Positions 1 to 8,112 of a DNA stretch of 16,507 nt are shown here, one piece after another; position 1 is the stretch's first letter, and every line of letters begins with the position of its first letter. Source of the stretch: Candidatus Eiseniibacteriota bacterium (lineage in GTDB: Bacteria; Eisenbacteria; RBG-16-71-46; CAIMUX01; WJJG01); NCBI GenBank assembly GCA_016867695.1, contig VGIY01000021.1, forward strand, positions 1 through 16,507. Reading direction: 5' to 3'. Below the pieces are notes generated by a model that saw nothing but the letters and a program-made list of their open reading frames with translations, was not told the DNA's origin and did no database searches. Both the position numbers and the translations under genes were made by a program.

Positions 1-1405
1 AGCGCCCCCGCACCAGGGCGCGGAATCCGAAGCGCTCGCGCACCTCGTCGGCGACCTCGTCGAGGGCGGCCGCCCGCCGCGCGGAGAGGCGCCCCGGGCG
101 GGCGAGCGCGCCGCGCCCCCGCGCCGGCGCGGCGGGCACGCTCCGCGCCGCCCGCGGCGCAGCCTCGGCCCCGGAGCCCGCCGCGCCGGGCTCGAGGTCC
201 GCCGCCGCCCTCGCTCCCGCCGCTTCGCCGTCGTCGAAGAGCCCGAGCTGCGAACCCCCGCCCGCGGCCAGGCCGGAAAGCTCGACGCCCAGACCGCGCA
301 GCCCGAGCCGCCGCGTGCGCAGGGCGCGCAGCAGCAGGAGCGCCTCCTCGCAAAGCCGCTCGGAGGGGCAGGCGGCGCCGCCCAGGGCGATGCTGCGCAC
401 CGCCTGCGCCCCGTCGGCCCAGCGCGCGTGCACGCGCAGGCGCCGCGGGACCGCGCCCAGGCGCCGCGCCTGCGCGCCGGCGCGCTCGGTCAGGTAGTGC
501 AGCATGCCCTCCAGTCCGTCCGCGTCGACGCGCGGCGCGTCGAAGGAGGTCTCGCGCCGGATCGCGCGCGGCAGCTCGCGCGTCGCGATCGCCCGCGTCT
601 CCTCGCCCCGCGCGCGTACGGCCAGCAGCAGCCCCACCTCGCCGAAGAGCTCGCGCATCTCCCGGGCGCCGAAGCGCCGCAGCTCGCCGATGCGCGTGAG
701 CCCCATCTCGCGCAGCAGCCGGGCGCGCCGGGGGCCGACGCCGGGGAGATCCTCTATCGGGCGGCGCGCCACGAAGGCCGCCTCGCCCCCCGGCCGCAGC
801 CAGGCCAGACCGCCCGGCTTGGCCAGCCGCGTCACCATGCGGGCGACCATCCGGTTGGTCGCCAGCCCCAGCGAGACGCTCAATCCCGTGCGGCGCTCGA
901 TCTCCTCGCGCAGCCGCGCCGCCGCGCGGATCAGGTGTCCGTGCGCCCGCTCCGTGCCGGTCAGATCGACCAGGGCATCGTCGAGGAAGGTCTCGATGTC
1001 CGGCGACAGGCGCGCGGCGAGAGCGAAGACCTGCTCGGCGAAGGCGCGATAGGTCGGCGCGTGCCCCGGGAGGATCGCGATCTGCGGGCAGCGGCGCCGG
1101 GCCTCGGCGAGCGTCGTGCCCGCGCGGATGCCGAAGCGGCGCGCCTCGTACGAGACGCTGGCGACGACGCCGGTACCCACGGCGACGGGCTTGCCGCGCA
1201 GCGCGGGCCGCCGCAGCTGCTCGACCGAGGCGAAGAAGGCGTCGATATCGAGGTGCAGCACTGCGGGGTGCGCCCCCCAGGGATCGCCCGCGCCGAGCCG
1301 GCACTCCCCCTCTTCCCGTCCGGCCGGCGCCGGCGCGGCCGGGGCGCCGCCGGCCACTTCGTTCTCCCAGCCTATCCTTCGTACATCACGCACTCGGCTC
1401 GCCAT
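1..1405 (-). CDS. dinB: Y-family DNA polymerase (DNA polymerase IV-like), 3' end cut by window edge
   Basis: Error-prone translesion polymerase, cytoplasmic and SOS-linked. About 468 codons are present with no stop before the left edge; the last residues visible (ERFGFRAL) resemble the C-terminal beta-strand of the little-finger domain, so little is missing. Seen in order: HLDIDAFFASVEQ at residues 51-63 (metal ligand D53, steric-gate F58), VSYEARRFGIRAGTTLAEA (fingers), FLDDALVDLTG around D142-D143 where the family normally has S-x-D-E, a Lys-Pro-Gly palm motif, and a helix-hairpin-helix (DLPGVGPRRARLL). The third catalytic carboxylate is therefore Asp, not Glu. The ATG at 1405 overlaps the upstream gene by 34 bp and has a GGGGGA stretch upstream. 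It gives a 45-residue extension before the usual family start, so a GTG at 1261 is an alternative. It is not ImuB, whose catalytic residues are lost. Family call is firm; activity is inference. Confidence 0.93.
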   Translation of the reverse strand, partial: MASRVRDVRRIGWENEVAGGAPAAPAPAGREEGECRLGAGDPWGAHPAVLHLDIDAFFASVEQLRRPALRGKPVAVGTGVVASVSYEARRFGIRAGTTLAEARRRCPQIAILPGHAPTYRAFAEQVFALAARLSPDIETFLDDALVDLTGTERAHGHLIRAAARLREEIERRTGLSVSLGLATNRMVARMVTRLAKPGGLAWLRPGGEAAFVARRPIEDLPGVGPRRARLLREMGLTRIGELRRFGAREMRELFGEVGLLLAVRARGEETRAIATRELPRAIRRETSFDAPRVDADGLEGMLHYLTERAGAQARRLGAVPRRLRVHARWADGAQAVRSIALGGAACPSERLCEEALLLLRALRTRRLGLRGLGVELSGLAAGGGSQLGLFDDGEAAGARAAADLEPGAAGSGAEAAPRAARSVPAAPARGRGALARPGRLSARRAAALDEVADEVRERFGFRALVRGR

Positions 1406-1626
1406 GTGAGATCCCCCGCGTCGAAACAGAGTTGATAGACATCGCCCGTCTCGGCCGTGACGGAAAAGTAGTGCAAGGCGCGCCGCCCCTCGCGGTCGAC
1501 CCAGCGCGTGTGGGTGCGCACGACCCGGATCGCGCGCCCGCCGCGCTTGAAGACCAGGGGCGTCGCCTCCCCGCCCTGGAAATCGGCGCGCACCTTGATC
1601 GGCTCAGCGAGCGTCTCCCAGCGCAT
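1372..1626 (-). CDS. Small DUF6504-like protein between lexA and dinB
   Basis: An 84-residue soluble protein with no signal peptide or membrane segment. It reads as a compact beta-rich domain: an N-terminal EPIKVRADFQGG segment, a basic strand (GGRAIRVVRTHTRWVDREG), and a C-terminal HYFSVTAETGDVYQLCFD strand pair. The pattern (PI.V......P..F...GR...V......W) resembles the DUF6504 family, recalled as occurring beside DinB/DnaE2-type polymerase genes; the match was made from memory of the family. I chose the ATG at 1626 because GAGGGGGG lies just upstream; an in-frame GTG at 1656 would add ten residues. Its end overlaps the start of dinB by 34 bp, which suggests translational coupling. Function is unknown; context implies an SOS-induced accessory of the polymerase. 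Confidence 0.7.
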   Translation of the reverse strand: MRWETLAEPIKVRADFQGGEATPLVFKRGGRAIRVVRTHTRWVDREGRRALHYFSVTAETGDVYQLCFDAGDLTWRAECVMYEG

Positions 1627-1758
1627 TGCGCCCCCCTCGCTCCCCCGCTCCTTCACCCCTCATTCCCGTCCGCTTCCCTCCCCCGCGCCCCCGTACCTTC
1701 GCCCCTTCGCCCTTCGCCATTCGCTCCCTCGCCCGCCCGCACCGCCGCGCGCTCCCGC
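1627..1758 (-). other. Purine-rich intercistronic leader between lexA and the DUF6504-like gene
   Basis: This 132-bp gap holds no gene. On the transcribed (minus) sense the part from about 1740 down to 1631 is strongly purine-rich. It includes three copies of GCGAAGG (plus-strand CCTTCGC at 1696-1702, 1704-1710 and 1711-1717) and a degenerate fourth at 1718-1724. Downstream are runs of three to six G separated by short loops, which could form a G-quadruplex in the mRNA. No Rho-independent terminator is visible, so read-through from lexA is expected. Confidence 0.5.
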
Positions 1759-2358
1759 TCACATGCGCCGCAGCAGACCCACCACCCTGCCGGCGACGCG
1801 GAAGTGGGGATCGCCCCGCGGCACGCGGAGGACGCCGTACTCGGGATTCGCCGGATGGAGCTCCAGGCCCCCGCGCCGGCGCCGCAACCGCTTCACCGTC
1901 GCCTCCTGATCGGGGCCGAGATAGGCGACGACCAGGTCGCCGTCGCCCGCTTCCGCCTCGGGGTCGACGACGACGTAGTCCCCATCGAGAATCCCCTCGT
2001 CGCGCATGCTCTCGCCGCGGACACGCACGCTGAAGCGCCCGCGGCGCGCCCCGATGAACTCGGGCGTCAGGTAGCCATCAATCTCCTCGAAGGCGGTCAG
2101 TGGATGTCCGGCGGCGACGCGCCCGGCGATCGGCACCCCGCGATCGCGGCGGCTGCGCGGGCTCAGGCTCCAGCGCCCGCCGCCGCGGCGCAGGAAACCC
2201 TTCGCCGCGAGCGCTTCGAGGTGCTGGAAGACCGTGGCCGGCGAGGAGAGCCGGAGCCGTCCGGCGATCTCGCGCATCGCCGGGAAGCGCCCCTCCTGCT
2301 CCACCCCGGCGAGGATCACCTCCAGGACCTCGCGCTGGCGGGCCGTGAGCTCTTCCAT
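1759..2358 (-). CDS. lexA: LexA repressor (SOS regulator, S24 self-cleaving)
   Basis: Transcriptional repressor of the SOS regulon, inactivated by RecA*-stimulated self-cleavage. The 199 residues are the usual LexA length. The N-terminal winged helix covers about residues 1-65 (LTARQREVLEVI, then FPAMREIAGRLRLSSPATV as the recognition helix region). The cleavage site is A83-G84 within GRVAAGHPL. The catalytic dyad is S117 (RGESMRDEGILDGDYVVV) and K156 (EATVKRL), so the protease is intact. The ATG at 2358 is preceded by TAGGGGGGAAC, a Shine-Dalgarno-like purine run. It is the first gene of the lexA/DUF6504/dinB unit, with a promoter and LexA box about 150 bp upstream, implying autoregulation. 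The Ser-Lys dyad and Ala-Gly site rule out a Cro/CI-type homologue. Confidence 0.97.
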   Translation of the reverse strand: MEELTARQREVLEVILAGVEQEGRFPAMREIAGRLRLSSPATVFQHLEALAAKGFLRRGGGRWSLSPRSRRDRGVPIAGRVAAGHPLTAFEEIDGYLTPEFIGARRGRFSVRVRGESMRDEGILDGDYVVVDPEAEAGDGDLVVAYLGPDQEATVKRLRRRRGGLELHPANPEYGVLRVPRGDPHFRVAGRVVGLLRRM

Positions 2359-2503
2359 GTTCCCCCCTACCGATCGCCGGGCCGCGTCGCGCGCCCCGGC
2401 AGCCCTGAGGAAGCCCCGCGATCCGGAAGGCCCGCCCCCCGCGTTGCCGATCGTCTTGCAGGCTGGCCGGCCACCGCCTGGAGAGCGGGCCTCCCTCGTC
2501 GCG
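2359..2503 (-). other. Long untranslated leader of the lexA transcript
   Basis: If transcription starts about 7 nt past the -10 hexamer (near 2503), the lexA mRNA carries a leader of roughly 145 nt. I see no convincing small gene or known riboswitch in it. In-frame extension of LexA is not supported because the family start and a purine-rich ribosome site coincide at 2358. Confidence 0.4.
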
Positions 2504-2508
2504 AACCA

Positions 2509-2537
2509 AAGATACCGAACATTTGTTCGGTAGGCAA
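2509..2537 (-). promoter_or_regulatory. lexA promoter (sigma-70 type)
   Basis: Read on the minus strand, TTGCCT (2537-2532) is the -35 element and TATCTT (2514-2509) the -10, separated by exactly 17 bp. Each matches the consensus in 4 of 6 positions. The spacer is filled by the LexA palindrome, so bound LexA would occlude RNA polymerase directly. Confidence 0.75.
2513..2532. promoter_or_regulatory. SOS box (LexA operator)
   Basis: TACCGAACATTTGTTCGGTA is a perfect 8-bp inverted repeat around a 4-bp centre. Its core CGAAC-N4-GTTCG is the Bacillus/Gram-positive-type SOS box rather than the CTG-N10-CAG box of Enterobacteria. It lies between the -35 and -10 of the lexA promoter, touching both. 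One further CGAAC half-site sits at 2502-2506, 14 bp away. Confidence 0.88.
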
Positions 2538-2592
2538 GAGAAATCCTCCCCGGGGTCGGGGATCTTTATCCATCCCATTCTCCCCCAAGCAA

Positions 2593-2621
2593 TTGCACGC
2601 CCATACACCCCGTGCTACAAT
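2593..2621 (+). promoter_or_regulatory. Promoter of the secreted EEP-family gene
   Basis: TTGCAC (2593-2598), a 17-bp spacer and TACAAT (2616-2621) form a strong sigma-70-like promoter. It points right, 45 bp before the ATG at 2666. It is divergent from the lexA promoter; the SOS box lies about 60 bp upstream of this -35, so direct LexA repression is not obvious. Confidence 0.7.
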
Positions 2622-2665
2622 TCTCCCGACGCTCTCGATCGCCACCACCTCGGGAGAGACGCACC

Positions 2666-3889
2666 ATGCAGCGCACGGTCCTGGCCCTCGTCTTGCTTCT
2701 CTGCGTCCCCGGCGCGGGCGCCGAGGAGCTGACCTTCACCACCTGGAACCTGCTCAACTACCCGGGCGGCGACGGGCTCGCGCGGGCGCCCCACTTCCGC
2801 ACGGTGCTCACGCAGGTCGCCCCCGACATTCTCGTCGTGCAGGAGATCCAGACCGAGACCGGCGTCGCCCACTTCCTCACCCATGTGCTCGGGCAGATCG
2901 AACCGGGCGCCTGGACTTCGGGGCCATTCCACAACGGCTACGACACCGACCGCGCGCTCTTCATCCGCGCCGGGTGCGTCGAGGTCGTCGCCTCGGGCTG
3001 GCTGAGCACGGCGCTGCGCACCATCGATTGGTGGCACCTCTACTGGCCGGCGACGGGCGAGGAGTTCCGCGTCTACACGCTGCATCTGAAAGCCAGCCAG
3101 GGTTACGAGCAGCAGCGGCTGGCCGAGTGCACCATCCTGCGCACCGCGCTCGCCGGGCTCGACGAGGGCCTGCCCTTCCTGGTGGCCGGCGACTACAACA
3201 TCTACACGGCGACCGAGCCCGCCTACCAGCACCTGACCGCCGAGGGTCCCGGGAGGCTCTTCGATCCGATCGACCAGGAGGGCCACTGGCACGACAATCC
3301 CGCCTACGCGGCCATCCACACGCAGAGCACGCGCACGACCTCCTTCGGCGGAGGCGCTACGGGCGGCATGGACGACCGCTTCGACCTCATCCTGGTCGCC
3401 GCGGAGTTGCTCGACGGATCCGGCCTCGAGATCCTCCCCGACACCTACACCGCCTTCGGCAACGACGGCGCCCACTTCAATCAGTCGATCATCGAGAACG
3501 GCAACGCCGCCGTGCCCTACGAGGTGGCCGAGGCGCTGCACCTGAGCAGCGACCACCTGCCCGTCTTCGCCCTGCTGCGCGCCGGGCCGACGGCCGATCT
3601 GGTCTGGCTGCCGCCGTCCACCCGGCTCTCCGTCGGCCCCAACCCGGCGAGCGGGCCGACGACGCTGCGCTTCACGCTCGGGAGCTCGGACCCGGCCGCG
3701 CTCGGGATCTACGATGCCGCCGGCCGCCTCGTCGGGCGGTGGCCGGGCGCGGGCCGCGCCGGAACGCACGAGTGGGTCTGGAACGGAGGCGGCGCCGACG
3801 GGCGACCGGCCGGACCGGGCGTCTACTACGCGCGGCTCGCGGGGGGCGGCGGGACGAGCGTGGCGCGCATCGTCCGGATCGGTGACTGA
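2666..3889 (+). CDS. Secreted endonuclease/exonuclease/phosphatase-family protein with C-terminal Ig-like sorting-type domain
   Basis: A 407-residue exported hydrolase of the DNase I-like (EEP) fold. Residues 1-19 are a Sec signal peptide (MQRTVLALVLLLCVPGAGA, cleavage before EELT). Catalytic motifs are in order: TTWNLLNYPG with N28, VVQEIQ with the metal ligand E60, LHLKAS with H140, VAGDYNIY with D176 and N178, DDRFDLILV, and SSDHLPVFAL with D296-H297. Residues about 320-407 form a separate beta-rich domain (VGPNPASGPTTLRFTL, IYDAAGRLV, GPGVYYARL) like FlgD/Por-secretion C-terminal domains of FCB-group bacteria. The ATG at 2666 was chosen over the GTG at 2612 because GGGAGAG precedes it and the signal peptide starts there. 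Substrate is unknown: DNA, RNA or a phosphoester are all possible. It stands alone under its own promoter. Confidence 0.88.
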   Translation: MQRTVLALVLLLCVPGAGAEELTFTTWNLLNYPGGDGLARAPHFRTVLTQVAPDILVVQEIQTETGVAHFLTHVLGQIEPGAWTSGPFHNGYDTDRALFIRAGCVEVVASGWLSTALRTIDWWHLYWPATGEEFRVYTLHLKASQGYEQQRLAECTILRTALAGLDEGLPFLVAGDYNIYTATEPAYQHLTAEGPGRLFDPIDQEGHWHDNPAYAAIHTQSTRTTSFGGGATGGMDDRFDLILVAAELLDGSGLEILPDTYTAFGNDGAHFNQSIIENGNAAVPYEVAEALHLSSDHLPVFALLRAGPTADLVWLPPSTRLSVGPNPASGPTTLRFTLGSSDPAALGIYDAAGRLVGRWPGAGRAGTHEWVWNGGGADGRPAGPGVYYARLAGGGGTSVARIVRIGD

Positions 3890-4021
3890 CGGGCCGCGCC
3901 GGCGCGGGGCGGATGATCATCGGGCCTCCGCGGCGGGGCTCGATCCACGCCGCGTCGGCGCTTCGCTGCGCTCGAGCCGCAGGGTCCTCGGCCCGGCCGC
4001 GCGAGGCGCCGGAGCCGGCGT
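3890..4021. terminator. Convergent intergenic gap with GC-rich inverted repeats, possible terminator
   Basis: The gap separates the 3' ends of the EEP gene and the histidine kinase. An outer inverted repeat pairs CGGCCGC (3994-4000) with GCGGCCG (4026-4032, inside the kinase 3' end), enclosing a second stem CGCCGG (4007-4012)/CCGGCG (4015-4020). A further perfect palindrome, CCGCGCCGGCGCGG, lies just after the EEP stop. None has a following T-run, so intrinsic termination is uncertain in DNA this GC-rich. Confidence 0.3.
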
Positions 4022-6115
<2,094 letters not shown>

Positions 6116-6350
6116 GCCCGCTCTCTCGACTGGCCGTTTCGGACGCCCGCGCGCGATCGGCCAGCCCGATCGCAGCCGCCCTCGCGCAGTCCAGGCGGCT
6201 GCGCGGTGCTCAGGCGGCGCGGCGTCCCGACGGGGGACCCCCACGATATCGGCAGGGGGGGGACCAGAGCTGAAGGACCGTCTCTGCCCGGGGCGCCCAT
6301 GGCCGCCCCTGCTCGAAGGCGTCCGCCGCGCCCGGGGCGCCCGCGCCTGT
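6116..6350 (-). other. Gap between lipBA and the histidine kinase
   Basis: No gene is supported in these 235 bp. A 13-bp direct repeat, GCCCGGGGCGCCC, occurs at 6286-6298 and 6330-6342. Only a weak promoter candidate is visible on the minus strand (TTCAGC, 17 bp, GATATC near 6275-6247), so the kinase promoter cannot be placed with confidence. Confidence 0.3.
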
Positions 6351-8087
6351 TCAGCGGGGCCGACTGGCGGATTCCCGCCAGCCATCGTCCCCGCCGCCCA
6401 GCCCCCTCGCGGCCCGATAGGAGCTGCGCACGAGCGGACCCGCGTCGACGCGCGCCAGCCCCGCCTCGCGCCCCCAGCCGGCCATCCGGGCGAACTCGTC
6501 TTCGGCGTAGTAGCGCTGGACGGGCAGCTTGCCGCGCGCGGGCCGCAGGTACTGGCCGATCGTCGCGTGCGCGCAGCCGCTGGCCGCCAGGTCGCGCAGC
6601 AGCGAGCGGATCTCGCGCGCCGACTCTCCCAGCCCGACCATGAAGCCCGACTTGACGCGCAGGCCCGCCGCCGCCGCGCGCCTCAGCAGGTGCAGCGAAC
6701 GCTCGTAGTCGGCCCCGGGCCGCACGGCCGGGTAGATCCGCGGAACCGTCTCGACGTTGTGGTTGAGAACGTCGGGGCGCGCCTCGAGGACCGCGTCGAG
6801 CGCTCCTGCGTCGCCGCCGAAGTCCGGAATCAGCAGCTCGACCGTCGCCGCGGGCAGGCGCCGGCGCAGCGCCCGCAGCGTGGCGGCGAAGTGCGCGGCG
6901 CCGCCGTCGGGGAGATCGTCGCGGGTCACCGAGGTGACGACGACGTGCCGCAGGCCGAGGCGCTCGGCCGCGCGGGCGACCTCCTCGGGCTCGCCCGGAT
7001 CGGGGGGCGCCGGCGGGCGCGAGACGACCGCGCAGAAGCGGCAGCCGCGCGTGCAGGCGTCGCCGAGGATCATCACCGTCGCCGTGCCCGAGTTCCAGCA
7101 CTCGTGGCAGTTGGGGCAGCGGGCGCTCTCGCAGACGGTGTGCAGGCGGCTCTCGCGCAGCACGCCGCGCACGCGGGCGTAGGTCTCGCCGCCCGGCAGG
7201 CGCGTGCGCAGCCAGCCGGGCTTGCGCGCGCCGCGCTCGGCCTCGCGGCGGATCCGCGCCAGCAGCTGGTCGGCCTCCTCCTCGCCGGTCAGCGCCCCGC
7301 CGCGCAGGCTGCGGAAGTCGACGCCGAAGACCTCGCCGCAGGCGTCACGCAGCGCCTCGGCCGCCGCGTCGACCGCCGGCGTTCGGGCGGCGCCGAGGAG
7401 CGCCTCGATCGAGGTCACCCGCTCGCCGGCAAGCCCGCAGGGGACGATCCGGCGGAACCCCTCCAGCGGGCCGCGGACGTTGAGGGCCACACCGTGGAGG
7501 CTCACGCCGCGGGCGACGCGCACACCGAGCGCCGCCACCTTCGCCCAGGAGGAGGACGTGTCCGGGGTCCCCGGGCGGCGCGCGCCGTCCTCGTCCCTCC
7601 GGCGCGCCTCGTCCCTCCGGCGCGCCTCGTCCCGCCGGCCGGTCTCGCCCCCGCTGCCGCCGCCGAGCCCTTCCGCCGCGCGCACCCAGACGCCGGTCAG
7701 CCCCGGGCGCCGCTCGCCCCGCACGCCGAAGCGCTCCAGCGCGCGCAGGAGCGCCTCTTCGAGCGCGCCGACGAAAGCCCTGACCGACAGGTCGTGCGCG
7801 CGCAGGTCGCAGTGGAAGTAGGCGGTCAGCTGCCCGGGTCCGTGGTAGGTGACATCCCCGCCGCGATCGGTCGGGACGACTTCGAGCCCGCTGCCGGGAA
7901 GGACATTCTCGCGCCGGCCGTGGCGACCGAGCGTGAGCACCGGCTGGTGCTGGAGGAGCAGCAGCGTGTCGGGCAGCTCCAGGGCGCGGCGCAGCTCCCA
8001 GAGCTGCCGCTGCAGCCGCCAGGAGGGGTGGTAGGCGCTCTCGCCGTCGAGCAGCGCGGCGACTCCGTGCAGGCGGGACTTCCTCAC
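6351..8087 (-). CDS. Fused octanoyltransferase (LipB) - lipoyl synthase (LipA)
   Basis: One 578-residue frame carries both steps of de novo lipoylation: octanoyl transfer from ACP to the target lysine, then radical-SAM insertion of two sulfurs. The LipB part is residues 1 to about 265: LLLLQHQPVLTLGRHG, RGGDVTYHGPGQLTAY (75-90), catalytic K183 (WAKVAALGVRV) and C217 (IVPCG). It is interrupted at 137-180 by a low-complexity insert with RRRDEA repeats. The LipA part, from about 288, has auxiliary-cluster cysteines C319, C324 and C330 (CESARCPNCHEC), radical-SAM C345, C349 and C352 (CTRGCRFC), and the C-terminal RSSY motif at 554-557 whose serine ligates the auxiliary cluster. Both active sites look complete. 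The GTG start at 8087 has GAGGAG 8 nt upstream, 25 bp after the lpdA stop. No stop, start or ribosome site separates the halves, though sequencing error cannot be excluded by eye. Confidence 0.93.
   Translation of the reverse strand: MRKSRLHGVAALLDGESAYHPSWRLQRQLWELRRALELPDTLLLLQHQPVLTLGRHGRRENVLPGSGLEVVPTDRGGDVTYHGPGQLTAYFHCDLRAHDLSVRAFVGALEEALLRALERFGVRGERRPGLTGVWVRAAEGLGGGSGGETGRRDEARRRDEARRRDEDGARRPGTPDTSSSWAKVAALGVRVARGVSLHGVALNVRGPLEGFRRIVPCGLAGERVTSIEALLGAARTPAVDAAAEALRDACGEVFGVDFRSLRGGALTGEEEADQLLARIRREAERGARKPGWLRTRLPGGETYARVRGVLRESRLHTVCESARCPNCHECWNSGTATVMILGDACTRGCRFCAVVSRPPAPPDPGEPEEVARAAERLGLRHVVVTSVTRDDLPDGGAAHFAATLRALRRRLPAATVELLIPDFGGDAGALDAVLEARPDVLNHNVETVPRIYPAVRPGADYERSLHLLRRAAAAGLRVKSGFMVGLGESAREIRSLLRDLAASGCAHATIGQYLRPARGKLPVQRYYAEDEFARMAGWGREAGLARVDAGPLVRSSYRAARGLGGGDDGWRESASRPR
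7589..7638 (-). repeat. 18-bp tandem repeat inside the LipB-LipA gene
   Basis: The plus-strand unit CCTCGTCCCTCCGGCGCG occurs perfectly at 7589-7606 and 7607-7624, followed by a diverged partial copy at 7625-7638. The period of six codons keeps the frame and encodes RRRDEA units in a variable surface insert of the LipB domain. Confidence 0.9.
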
Positions 8088-8112
8088 GCCGCGCTCCTCG
8101 CCCGATCCCGTC

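Noticed and set aside
2593..2621. LexA control of the EEP gene promoter
   Set aside because: The only full SOS box is about 60 bp upstream of this -35, and no second CGAAC-N4-GTTCG site overlaps the promoter.
2612..2665. GTG at 2612 as start of the EEP-family gene
   Set aside because: It lies inside the predicted -10 region and would put 18 basic residues before the signal peptide. The ATG at 2666 has a good ribosome site.
1432..3885. Very long plus-strand open frame across dinB/DUF6504/lexA antisense and the EEP gene
   Set aside because: It covers lexA antisense and then an alternate frame of the EEP gene. The product is low-complexity Arg/Pro/Ala with no motifs; a typical high-GC shadow.
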